From positions 1 through 64,000 of the forward strand of contig VXCM01001285.1 of NCBI GenBank assembly GCA_014773175.1: a DNA stretch of 64,000 nucleotides, written 5' to 3'. This document shows positions 1 to 13,394 of this stretch, one piece after another (position 1 is the first letter of the stretch; every line of letters begins with the position of its first letter). Below the pieces are notes generated by a model. The model searched no databases, was not told the DNA's origin, and saw only the letters and a list, made by a program, of their open reading frames with translations. This DNA comes from Lucifuga dentata. Its lineage: Eukaryota; Chordata; Actinopteri; Ophidiiformes; Bythitidae. The position numbers and the translations under genes are program-made.

Positions 1-948
1 TTTTTTTTTTTTTTTTTGCCTCTTTTCTCATTGGTCTGTCAAGTACATTAGAGGTCTTAACGGGTTCTCTTAAAAGCACCTGAAAATGTGAGGCAGGACC
101 CAGGATCTGTTTGGGTTCAGGTCCGCAACCCTGTTTGGGTCTCAGGTAATTGAGGGTAAAGCTGATTAAACTGTATAAATCCCCCAGTATTTTAATTCAT
201 ATTTGTTTGAGTTCATTATTTGTACATTATATGTCATGAACTTTGAACTATGATAAATTTGTTTAAATTAATTTGCAGGCTAACTGATCATTTTGATCAG
301 TTCTGATCACGGAAGTCATTGACCAATGGTTCATGGTGCTTTTTTGCCCCTTGCTGAGTTTAGGATATAATATTTTTTATTTCTTTTTATGGTTTTATTA
401 TTTATCTTTGTCAGTACAGCAGTTGGATATAAATTGGGCTGGGTGGTACAGGCCTAATTGTCCTTGAACTCAAGTCCCAATTCATCTAATTGGCCCTCAG
501 TACTTTTCAGAGGAGCCAATCATGCTCTGGTCCGTTAAAGAGTTGGTCTTTGTATTTTTGAAAATGAATTCATATACATCAAGTTAAGGTCCATTTTGGA
601 GTGGATCCAGCTTTTTGGACTGTGGAGAACTGTTGCAGAGTGAGAATGTCATAGTGTTCACTTCTGACACATCTGACTCTGATTCAATGCCTTTGCTTGA
701 GTTTATGTAAAGCATATTTATATGAAGTCAAGTTTCACAGAATATTATATTTCATCCCACTGAGAAATGTTCCTGTCGGTGCTGACAATTTGTTAAACAT
801 GCACCAATTGTTTGTCTCTGGCATTTGTCTGAGATTTTAACCTCAACTTATGTGTTTTTTTTTCAACTTTTTTTGATTTGCTTCTGACTCTCTCTCTTTC
901 CCTTTCTTTCTCTCTCTCTCTCTCTCTCTGCTGATTTCTTCCTTCCAG
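1..948 (+). other. kcnc3: Intron of kcnc3 (3' part)
   Basis: No coding sequence is visible. The stretch ends in a long CT-rich tract (about 886-947) and an AG at 947-948, a strong polypyrimidine and acceptor signal for the exon that begins at 949. The exon encoding the N-terminal T1 domain must lie before base 1. Confidence 0.75.
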
Positions 949-1930
949 TATGTGGCATTTGGCTCCCTATTCTTCATCCTCCTCTCCATCTCCACTTTCT
1001 GCATGGAGACGCATGAGGCCTTCAACACCATCCTTAACAAGACAGAGAATGTCACGGTGGGCAATGTAACCAGTGAGGAGATTGTATATGAAGTGGTGAC
1101 TGACAGCTGGTTGACATACGTGGAAGGAGTGTGCGTCATTTGGTTCACCATCGAGGTCTTGTTGCGTGTCATCTTCTGCCCAGACAAATTTGAATTCTTC
1201 AAAAGCACCCTAAACATCATCGACTTTGTCGCCATCTTGCCCTTCTATCTAGAGGTAGGTTTGAGTGGTCTGTCCTCCAAAGCTGCCAAGGATGTCCTGG
1301 GGTTCCTCCGTGTGGTCCGATTTGTCCGTATCCTCCGAATCTTCAAGCTGACCCGCCACTTTGTGGGTCTCCGTGTCCTAGGCCACACCCTCCGTGCCAG
1401 CACCAATGAATTCCTCCTGCTCATCATCTTCTTAGCCCTTGGTGTCCTCATCTTTGCCACTATGATCTACTATGCTGAACGAATTGGTGCCGACCCTGAT
1501 GACCCCACAGCCAGCGCCCATACTAACTTCAAGAACATCCCCATTGGATTTTGGTGGGCCGTTGTGACCATGACCACACTCGGCTATGGCGACATGTACC
1601 CAGAGACATGGTCGGGGATGCTGGTGGGCGCGCTGTGTGCTTTGGCTGGTGTGCTGACCATTGCTATGCCCGTACCTGTCATCGTCAACAACTTCGGCAT
1701 GTACTACTCCCTGGCCATGGCCAAACAGAAGCTTCCCAAGAAGAAGAACAAACACATTCCACGAGCACCTCAACCAGGGTCCCCCAACTACTGCAAGCCA
1801 GACGCCCTGGCAATGGCAACTGCATCACCACAAAGGATCTTGGGAAATGTCTTAGGTGGAGTGATGGGGTCAGGAGGCATTGGGGGTGACTGTCCTCTTG
1901 CTCAAGAGGAAATCATAGAGATCAATAGAG
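949..1930 (+). CDS. kcnc3: kcnc3 membrane-core exon (S1 to S6)
   Basis: The exon starts at TAT (949) after a CT-rich acceptor and ends at 1930 before GTGAGA, leaving one base (phase 1). It encodes about 327 residues. S1 begins [11 protein letters not shown]. The S1-S2 loop carries three N-glycosylation sequons (NKT, NVT, NVT). S4 holds the regularly spaced arginines of [16 protein letters not shown]. The pore has [14 protein letters not shown], and S6 has [13 protein letters not shown] followed by a basic [14 protein letters not shown] stretch. The exon then codes the glycine- and proline-rich linker and EEIIEINR. The open frame runs past the donor to a stop at 2028, but that tail has no similarity to Kv3 and is intron. 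Confidence 0.95.
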
Positions 1931-4900
1931 GTGAGATGTTAAATTTTTCTAAGTCTGTCTGCTCCCAGTCTAATACTTTTATTTTAAGAGATGTTAAATG
2001 TATTTTCCAGTCAAATGCAAGTGGATAAAGGGCTATACCAGTGATTGTGCACGTTGGAGCCCAATAAACACAACACACATATACTGCTACATTTCTGCCA
2101 AATGTTTTCCAAAACATATCACTGGAGTGGTACGTTTTAGAATTGTTTTTCCTACCTTCCAGACTGCCACTGGTTTCAGTTCATTCCAGTTCGCTATTAA
2201 AATCAACTTGTGGTGACTTAAAACATGCTTAAGATGGATAATCCATCACAACGTACAATGTGTCATTATTTGTCGAAGTTACTTAATTTAACTGGTCGGA
2301 CACAGAGCTACATAGAAGTCAGTGTTTGTCTCCGCCGGAGAATATAGTGCCATGACTCCTTTACCATGAAATAAAAATTACTGTGCCTTCTACAACTGTG
2401 CATAAGTGCATTTTAAGGTGGATGTATCACCTGAACATTTGATTTTAAAATTTAGGAGATTTGGCAAAATAACACGAAAACTAAAATAGAGCTGAATGAA
2501 AAAGGTTGGCAGTAAAGTAATGTATATTCAGTTTTTATTGGGCTCAAACAGTATGGTCTTTTAAAACCAAACTTGCAGGATTCAAGGAAATGCGAGTTAA
2601 TTAACTGATGACATTTTTAGGCATACGCTGATAAAAGATCAAGTGGAGGGTTACAGTTCCAAAATGTCGAGACATAAGTGGTCGTGTCTTAAGAGGTGAT
2701 GCATAGTTGATTCTGGATCCAGCCTGGAGAAATCACTGGCCCATCAGAACTCATATGTAATTTATGATCAACTGGTAGGCCCACAGTTGCCTTATGGCAC
2801 CATCTGCCACAGAAGAACAAACTCTACGGAAGCAAAATTACCTCAATTATCTATTTAAACATCTTAATGCATCTTGGTTTGGGCTGATTTAACAGATTTC
2901 CTTCCTGGCATTACCAGTAAAATCAGCCACATAATTTGGCTCTTTGCTTACCCTTTCCATAGCATCAGGTACCAATGGCATACAAGAATAATGCACTTTT
3001 AATGCATTACTTTACTTCCTTAGTCATTGGTGAGCCAGCAAATTGTGGTTTCTTCAGTGTTTTTCTGGCTTTCTTCCACAGTCTAAAAAGGTTTCTTGTA
3101 GGTTGCTCATTGGAATTTTTTTTTTTTTTTTTTAAACCAGGAACAAGGGCTAAATTTGACATCTGGCTCCAAAAGGGCTCTGCAGCACTGTCTCCTCACC
3201 GTGTGCTCCAACACACTCGCTTAGTGCTCTCAAAATAGCATTTCAACTTAGATCAGCTCTTCCGTTTTCATTTGTAAGTCATAGAAAAAACATTTTCAAT
3301 CCAACAAATTAAACCAAGTAACCAGATCCATAGATTCAGTTCATGTTTAAAGAGCAACTTAACTCCATCGTTTTAGCCTGACCACACCTCCTTCACATGT
3401 TCAAGAAATGATTTCAAATTCTGAAAAAAAAAGGGGCTGGGCCATGGCGTCTAAGATGTGGTGCCCATTTCTTCTCACAGCAGAAAGCAGTAATGCTAAC
3501 TGCTGGTAATGTGCCACAAAAGGTGCAGTACATCAACAAAATAGATGGTTCTTGTGTTCACAATGCAACCTCATGAAATTTATTTAAAGGCATTTGAAAT
3601 GTTTTATGAGGTTGTAAATGCATTGTGTAGCATATCCCACCAAAAGATGGTCTGACACTTGACTGATGATTTTGAATTTATTAAAAAGTTCCAAAACCAA
3701 CGTAAGAGCTATGTACAAAGACACAAAAACAGCAAATTAACTATCTCTCCATGTAGTATTACTATAGCTTACACCTTACACACAGCAAGCTAATGCTAAT
3801 ACTCACAAACAGACGGTTAGGAAGTTATTGCAGTTTAAAAATGAATTCAAGACAAATTTCATTTCAACGTTTGTCTTACAACATAGACTACACCAACCTT
3901 GTGCCTCTTCGGAGGGTTGCTAATATATTAAATGGCTCGTTCTGTACTTTAATCCGTCCGTTTTCATCGTATTTTTACCGTAACGTTTACTTTAGCTCTC
4001 TTTTGCAAAACTTCTTGTTAATCTCTGAGAGGCACCTTCAAAATAAAAGACTCAACAAGAACCATGCTCTTCAAAACAGGAAATAAGACATATTAAGCTT
4101 AAAGCAGGTAAAAACATACAAGAACAACAAAATTAATCATCTAACATGGCTATTTCCCTTTTAAGGCAAAAATACAAATTAGGTTATTTACACATTAATT
4201 TTCCAAATGCACTTTGGTGGGAGAAAAAAAATTTGCTGCTAATTTATACATTTTCTCCCTTTTGCTTTCCTTGTAGATTCCAAGCAGAATGGTGATGCAG
4301 CATCCGCCGCCCTCGCTAATGAAGACTGCCCCACCATTGACCAGGTGCTGAGCCCAGACGAGAGGAGTCCTATTGGGCGGGGGCCTACACGGGAACGCTA
4401 CCAGCAGGACCGAGCCTGCTTCCTGCTCAACACCAGGGAATTCCGTGCCACAGATGGGAATGTGCGGAAAGGTATGTTTCACCCCAGGAGATGGATGCAT
4501 AAATTTAAACATCTTACATAAACAGGTCCACACAGTAACATGCCAAGCACAATATGTTTTATACATGTGTTTTGTATGTCAGGTGGGCAGTGTAGATGAT
4601 ACATACATGGTCGGAGCCAAACATTTGGAAAAAGAATGGCTTGTATAGGAAATCACACACATGAATATCTAAAGTTTGGAAGCTTAAACTGCGATTATGA
4701 GATAGAAGGCTCCAGTGCAACACACAAAGAGTTACACACACACATACATATTCTGCTCTGCTCTATTTGTTTCCACCTCTTCACATTCATGTTGTCTGTG
4801 TTTCCTTCACTTCTTGGTATCATATTTTATTCCTTCTGTCAGACAAGATTTTCTGTCCCTCTACCTCCTTTCTGTCTCGTCTCACTGCCTCGGTCCTGTC

Positions 4901-7900
4901 TTCCATCTTCCTGTGGTGTTGAATTTTTTTTTTTTTTTTNTTTTTTTTTTTTTTTCTGTGTTCCATAATGTCACATTCATTCATGCTCATAAATGATCTC
5001 TGTCTTTCTCTGTCTTCTGGACTCAGACAGTTAACCATGCATTAATTTATTCTCGTCACTTCTGTTTCTTTCTCTCCCTCTCTTTTCTCTTTCTCTCTCT
5101 CTCTCCTGACTTGCATCTTCCTTTCTAATTTGCCTTGCATCCTTCCCTTTGTGATGCCCCTTCCACCCCAACCTGCCCAACATTTTCCCTCCTCACTCCC
5201 TCCCTCTCTCCTGTACCCCATCTTTAAATCCATACCATCATTTCCCTGCCTCTTTTCCTTTGTGCTGCACCTTTACCTCTTTTTGTTTTTTTGTTTTTTT
5301 TTTTTACCCCCCATGTGCTTTGTCTCTCTGTACATTCTGAAAACCTAACACCTTGATTCATTTCTCTACTACTGCAATCCTACCACCACCATCATCACTA
5401 CTGCCGCCAACCTGCACTTAAACACTCCCTTACACTCCCTCCAAACTTTCAACACCCCCTGTTGACAACAAACTAGAGGCAGCAGCCCTGGCACCCAGCC
5501 CAGACTCCCCTCTGACTGAGGATTGGTATAAGATGGAAGGGTCTCTGTTACAGCAGGACCTCAATGCAAACTCCACCTCCTCCTGGATCAAACCATAGAC
5601 CAGAGGTAACACTGAAAAAAGTTAAAAAATAAAAAAATAAAATAATACAAGGAGCTAAGCCAAATGGAGCCCTAAGCCTAGTCAGAAAAAAACAAAGCAA
5701 AAAAACAAAAAACCCAACATGACGTAACATGTTTTGCAGGCACACAGTACGCTGCACTGATGCAGTGCCCTCTTTAACACACACAGTTACACACACTATG
5801 CATGACATCAGTTCACATATGCACACCATTGTTGTGTCCACTGTATGTGTCATGTTCTGGGGAGTTTAGAGTGTCACTGCGGAAGACTCTTCACTGTGAC
5901 TCAAAGTGTGCAAAACGTGCTGTGATTTTTATTATTGCATAAAAGAAAGACGTCTGAGCTAAGGTTAGGTAGCACTTGAATTTGAATATTGAGGTTTGGG
6001 TGGCAAATAGAATTTTAGCAATGAAACTTTCTTCTCCATCAAGAGCTCATCATCTAATTCATGAGGTATTTAATCCAATGAAACCTAACCTTAGCCCAAT
6101 ACCCTACTTGTATATAATTTATCTTTTTTTTAAACAATTTTGTGAAGTCATTGACAGTCTTACAAGTTTTATAGATCATTCACACTGTATCTGTATCTTA
6201 CTCAATGCACAGTGTACAAAATGCTAAAGATTCTTCTAGAAACAAAATGGGATTGATTTGTGACATACACTTACACACTTGTGCGGATGTGTCTGTGTGT
6301 GATATCCTATAAGTCACGCATATGAGTGCAAGAGTGTGAATCCATGATGTGTGGGCGGGCACGTGTGCAATCACCCAGCAGCTCGAGTGAGAGTAACCCA
6401 ACTGTCGTGTCCTGTGTGTCAATAACTAATAAAATAAAACACTGAAGAAGACTGAAGGGGAACAGTGGGTCACGTTGTCTGATGTGCCTCTGTGTTGTTG
6501 TTGTCTCTCTCTTCAGGTTGTGTCATATCACGCGTGTGTATGTGGGCTTTTTCATTCTTACATGTTATACACTGTGTCTCTGTCTTCTCAATGCCGTCTG
6601 AGTGTTGTGTTTGTGTTGTCGTGTGTGGCTTATTTTTTTTTCATCTGCTGTGCTACTTATTCGTGTTGCTCCTGACCCCACGGACCTCTACCTTGGCGAA
6701 CATCAGTACACGCCTTTTTAGAAATATTACAACTCGAAACATATATTAAGCTTATATTTAGTGATATGATATGTACATGTACTCATGCACAGCATTCAAA
6801 GTTGATAAATTCTGCAAACCTGAATCCTATTGTAACTACATTTAGCAGTCGCGGTTCAAGGCAGCTGGACTTGCTGTTTAGTCCTGAAGACATTTTGTCA
6901 CTCATCCAAATGGCTTCCGAAGTTCTGAGTTAGCATTTATCCTCTCAGAGTCATTCACACCTTGGGCCAGGTGTCACATGGGACTCTTATAAGACTCCTG
7001 TGTGACTCTAATGACTCCTAATAACCATCACATGACATGCTTACATGGGAGTCGTTTCAAAAAAAGACTAAACTGGCATTTATCCTCAGAGTCATTCACA
7101 CCTTTAGCCAGGTGACTGTTGGGTCACATGGGACTCTCCCGTGACTGTCCTGTGACTCCAATAAGTCCAACAACAGTAAGATGGCACGGTTACATGGGTG
7201 TCATTGCAAATAAGACTAATGCTGCATTCAACAGACCTCGGAAGTCAGATTTTTCCCCAGTCGGAAATTCCAACTTCCGACCTCAAACCGTTCCAGCCAA
7301 ATGTAAACAAAAAAGCATGGCAGAACACCAATAAATACTGTAAGATTAAATAAACTTACTAATAAATGCAAAATTAAAGTAAAGTTATATTACAGGACTG
7401 TTTGGTTGTGTTGTTTTACAATGATATTAATCTGTGGGTATTAAACTTTGTGCAGAGAAGTAATATTCTGAAATTATTTACACTTATGTATCAATGGCAA
7501 ACAGTTATTATACATTATAGATAGTTAACTTGGCGATATATTTTTTACCTTTTTATTGTAATTTTACGCAAGAAAAAATACTTTATTTACCTTTTAGCTG
7601 ATCATTTCCATTCATAAAACTCGCTTTCATGGGCGCCGCCATGTTGTGACGTCATATTGGTGAAGTCGGGGTANCATAAAACTCGCTTTCATGGGCGCCG
7701 CCATGTTGTGACGTCATATTGGTGAAGTCGGGGTAGATAATGTTGGTTGGAGTTTCCCAGTCAGAGCTCTGACTTCAAGTGCCGTTCCAATGCATTTTTC
7801 CAAGTAGGAAGTCAGAAAAATCCTAGTTCCGAGGTCTGTCGATCGCAGCATAAACCAGCAGTTATCGTCTGAGGGTCATTCACGCCTGGCCTAAGGATAA

Positions 7901-8498
7901 GTGCCAGTTTACTGCCCTCCATTCACTTGAAACTGAAGAAGCTACTTGGATGAAAGCTGAAACATCTTCAAAACTGAGTAGCAAGTCCAGTTGTCTTAAA
8001 CTCCTACTGCTAAATATCCAGTCACCTGGATGACTGAAAACCTTCATAGACAATAGCACCTGCAGTTATTTTTATATGCTATAAAACCGTTTATTCTCAA
8101 AGATATGCATACCTTGTACATGTCCATATTCAGAGTTTTATACAACTCAGTTGGCCACCTTGATAACTTTACACACTTGTGACACTAAGTGGTGGCGCAA
8201 AAGCTGCCTTACCAAGGTCCAGGGTCATTGGGGTCAGCGGAGCCATCAAGGTCAAGGGATAGTACATCTTGAAACATGCCACGCTGAAAACAAGCAAACA
8301 TTTTTAGAGCTTACCCCAGCATTGTAAACAGAGCAGGTTGATTTGACTAAATTCACAATGCTGATTTAGAAAAATATTGCGGTGCGAGCGTGTAATGGGT
8401 CTGAAATACTATTCCCTAGACCATGTGCTTTCAGTGCCTAGTGTAGTCCAAAGTTAAGGACCATTTGTACACAGGCCAAAAGTTTGAGACCACCACCA

Positions 8499-8533
<35 letters not shown>

Positions 8534-11244
8534 NAATAAATGTAACTAATTAGTTTTCAAGAAGAATTTGTCAACAAGAACACATTATGTAGCCACTATG
8601 TCTTTAGAAATGGTTTTTAATGAAGGCATGCCCAGTCTGTATTAATGCACTGGCACTCCTGTTGGTGTTCCAACTCCTTTGCTGATATGTTTTAACAGTC
8701 TATTCAGTAGCTGCTGTCTGCCTTCTCCCACATCATTTTGGGATTAACTTGCTACACAGTCTACTCATGCTATTGCTCTGCATCTTCTGAACTTCACAAA
8801 CCTCAGTATGAAGTTCAGAAGATGCAGAGAAATAGCATGACCAGACTTGTGTACCAAGTTAATAAGCCACAGTGGCTACATAATGTGCTCTTGAGGACAA
8901 ATTCTTCTTGAAAACTAGTTAGCTACATTTATTTTATATATTTTTGTCATTTCCTGTGCAATAAATTGTAAAACAACTGTGTATTGATGATTTTTTTTCT
9001 TTCTTTCTTTTTTTTTTTTTTTTNTTTTTTTTTTTTTTTAATCTAGGGGTGGCCTGAAATTTCTTGCCTTTGTGTGTATTTTTACTGTGGAGCCCTGGAT
9101 AGAAATCAGAAGTATGTTCCGTAAGCTGCACTTGGTGACTGAAACAGCTTAATACTTATTGACCAGACAGACAGACAGACAAACCCAATGAGAGATTTGA
9201 TTGAAAAGCGGCTTCACGCTGTCTAAGGTAAGCAAGCTTTGAGCTGTCGAGCCCTTCACTTAGAGGTCCCTGACATTGCTTCAGTTTCAATAGTTCTTAT
9301 GTATAAAATGCAGTTTAAGTGCCACAAAATCCCTCTTTAAAGCCAATCAGGAGTCCATTGATGAAACTAAGTGACACTTCAGAGATAAATCTTTCACTAT
9401 TTAATCAGAGTTGGCTTTTCATCAGTAGTACGTGCTTGTCCAATACGTTCTGGTGTAGGGTTCTGCAGTGATCATTGTTACAATCAGTTATCCTGCAGTC
9501 ATCATTTTATAAGAAATCTATAGTGCTTACGGTAAATACCAGAGATTTCCCGTCATAACAATAAATAAGGAGGTTATGAGTATGTTTCTGTAAAACGCCA
9601 TTCAAACTGTTCTTGTTCTCCTTGTTTTTAAAGAGGGATTCCCACGCTCTCTAAAACTCATCGTGTGTGCTTCTGTTGTGGTTTCTTTCGTAGATACACG
9701 CATAAGATGTATTTGGCAACTTTTTTCAGAGGCTTTTGAGTTTCTCTTCTGTGATGATTATTGGCCATTTGACTTTCCTATGCACCAAATGCAATATGCA
9801 TGGCTCACTAAGGTCAAACGGTCAATCACCCCTTTGATTGTCCAATTCCAGTCACTGTTTTAAACCTTCCTCAAGGAGCTCAAACCTGGTGGGCTCTCTG
9901 CCTCTCTCCTATGTCCCTCTCTCTCTCTTTGTCTCTCTTTCCATGTTCTCTCTCTCTCTCTCTCTCAATATATATATATGTGTGTGTGATTTTTTTTTCT
10001 TTGTTTTGTGTCTGGGGAGTTTATGTCAGTTTCTGTCGTGGTGTGTACATCTTTCATTAAGTATTTTTGTGGCGTCTCGATGTATTTGTGTTGTTTTTGT
10101 TTCTGTGTATTGTGCGAATGCTGTATAGTTTCAATTTGTGTAAGAATGACTTATTTTGATTGTCAAATGTTTTGCTGTTGTTGTGTGTTTTTTTCTGTGT
10201 TTTAATGTCTTTCCGTTTTGTGTTGCTGTATTTTGTCGTCTGTCTGTAGTTTTGACTTCCCCTGTGTTCCTCCTGTGTTCTCCTTTGAGTTTTACCATCG
10301 CTTACTGTGTTTAAAATTAAAGGAAATTATCATCAAAGTGATAACATTGATTGCTATGGAAAAAGTAGCACAAATATCACTGGTTCAGGACATTCGTAAG
10401 ACATTATTTCACCAAAAAGGGTGAATTTTTGTGATCAGTTTAATCCAAGCCAGTCTTATTTTTGAATTCTGAATAGGGATAGTGTTAAATTATATAGTTT
10501 ATTGCTACCACTACTATTAAACAATGACAGTTTAATCCAGTTAAATCAGACAAACTATGTATAAATATTTAATCAAACACTTATTATTTAGCAGATGCAT
10601 TTGCTCTCCATTCATATCATCTCATCTTTGTTTAATGCTTATTTTTAATTACATTTATGATGCTGGTTAGGGTAGATTTTTGGATTTGGAGTTTTTAGAG
10701 CTTACATTTATTTATTTATTTATTTTTTAATGGTAGAGAATCATCTCCTGTCTATCATTTCTGCGTGTTCTAATGAAAAAGATTCTAAAAGACCAAGGAC
10801 GGGATTCATAAAACATAGCACCAGACTTAACATGTCGATAAGGGCAAATATGGTCACACCGCCACATTTCCTCATTCATAAACTCCTCCTAGCAGCATCT
10901 TTTAGCCTTTGCCCTGAAAGAGGCACTGCTCCAGTAATTCCATTCTAAGACACACCGTCATGCAAAAATTACGACCTGTTTCAGTCTGGTGTAAATTTTA
11001 GCAGTATGATCTGAGCGACATTTTAAACTGTATTTGCCTCAAAAGTGTTAGTGATCAATAAATTTGATAGGCTATATAAGCCCCCTCAGCTCATCAGTTG
11101 GTGTATTTAAGTGGCGAGTTTTGATCAGATCTTGCATCTATTCTCATAGTGCTGCGCCTCTTCTGCTGCGTTCTGCGTGTCTCTCTCTTATATGACACAC
11201 ACACACACACAACACACACTGCTCCCTTATGCTGGTGTATTTGT

Positions 11245-11290
<46 letters not shown>

Positions 11291-13362
11291 GTATAAATCT
11301 CTCTCATGTTAGTGTCAATCTCTTAAAATGCGAAGTACTTAAGCAGATAATTTTGGTTTATTTTGCCAGTTTAATGTGTCAATTTTGCTTTTACACCAGA
11401 TGAAGTAGCATAAAGTGCAGTTCTTAAATATGAAGCATCTCATTAACATGCTGATCTTCATCGGCTTTTACCTGCGACAAACATTACAACAGGAAAACAG
11501 CACGCTGCTTAACGTAAGGGAAGCTTTATGAATGAGCTTAAATGACCACAGCGCTTATTTATCATGACAGCGCGTAGTTACTGTGTAGTTACTTTTTATG
11601 AATCCCGTCCCAGTTTCTGTAGTGAGCAATAATTCTACCACGTGGCAGACACAGTACCACATGCAGCATATTGGCTCTATTTGTAACTATTAAACCTTTT
11701 GTTGTATAAAGTCATTTGTGTGGTAACACTTGTCAGCGTCCTCGTATGTGTCATCTCTTCCTTAGATTTTTCTCCAGATTGTAAAACGTGATCTACATTG
11801 TCATGCATGTTGTAATATGTGCAATCACTGTGTTTTTTATCATGTTATGTCATCACAACAATTTGCAAATATTCCTTTTTCTGGGCCAGATTTCTGTCTT
11901 ATATTAAAATGACAAAATATGCATGTATATATGTATGTAAGGACTACATGTATGATATATAATATGACTGAAAAGTTTTAGCTGCATTGATGGTAGATGA
12001 TGCATATACTTGTGTATGTGACCTACATATAAGAGTGGGTATCATGTAGTTTCCCCAACTTACACCCCAGGTATGAACTGGGCAAATTGTGGCTTCGGTA
12101 ATGTTCACACACTGATCAATACATCTGATTGCAGGTAACAGGAGCTCAAACCATTTTTAACATGCAATTGATCTTGTGTAAGAATATGACATAGCATGTG
12201 GTTGCCGGCTGGACACAAGAATAGCATCTGAAAGGATTTTGCAAATCCTGTGCCGATGTTTGTTTTAATTTTACCCAAAGCAAGCATCAACCCATTAATT
12301 TATTATTTATGTGTGTGTGAATATAAATTTTAGGCATTTGGGAATCCTGAAACGGTAAGTAGCATTAGAACTCAAGTAATCCCCTGCCTTCTACATACAT
12401 ACAGTACATGCAAGAAATCTTAGATTCTTTTTTTTTTTTTTTTTTAAATTTTGATTACGGCTATTAAAATTAAACTCCTTGATTGCTTTCTGGTCAGAAT
12501 ATTTGCAGTTTTCCTCTCTCTGTCCCTGTGTGTCTTCGCCCTCCATAACCGTCTCTGTCTGTGATTAACACTCACTCTCCATCCCATCCCCAGGCCGTCA
12601 CTGCAGTGCAGGTGTAACTAAAGTCTGACTGTAGGTAGGTACGCACCCTTTCCTCAGCGGAAATTGATTGTGATTTTGGGTCAAAATTATATCATCAGAC
12701 TTCATCATTTCCCCTGATGGAGAATCTCAGAGAACAATCCCTCTGTTGATGTTTGGGGTAGTTACTGTCCCGCTGTGAGGAAGGAGCGAGCACGGCCTGA
12801 CAGACTGCAGTGGCTCCTTCAAAATTAACTTTATTTGCATTTTTATTAAAAAAAACCCAAACACTGGTCATTTAAAAGTTTGTAAACCATCATAATCACC
12901 ATGTTATAGCTGCCCTACATTACTCTTCATTTTCTAATCAACATATGGGGAAACAATTTTTTTAAATCTTATCCATATTTTTCCATATCTCACCTGACAT
13001 GTTTCCAAATAATGACGATCTCTACAAATAAATGACATTTATAAAAGTGACAGCCTGAATTAAATACTGTGAACCTTTGCTTTTTGATAGTTTAGTTTAG
13101 TTTGGTTTAAGTGCATATATTGCTGTTGTGTATCATAGAGCTGTTGAACAGTGTGGATTCGTGTTTTTCTCTCTTTTTCCCCTCTTTTCTCCATTCTGCA
13201 TGCTGCTTGCTGATTTTTACACCAAGAAAAGATCTAAAGGAGTTTCTCGGTGTCAAAAGTTATAACTTGATATACAAACTTCCCAACATTACTTTTGTGA
13301 ACTCCCACAATGTGTATACCAAATCTCCTGGGCGTTCCTTACAGATAATCAAAGATAGCACA

Positions 13363-13394
<32 letters not shown>

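Noticed and set aside
1245..1889. Antisense and out-of-frame frames within the kcnc3 core exon
   Set aside because: They are shadows of the conserved channel frame and show no similarity of their own.
1931..2028. Read-through of the kcnc3 frame beyond the donor
   Set aside because: It has no Kv3 similarity, a strong GTGAGA donor precedes it, and it runs into a repeat copy.
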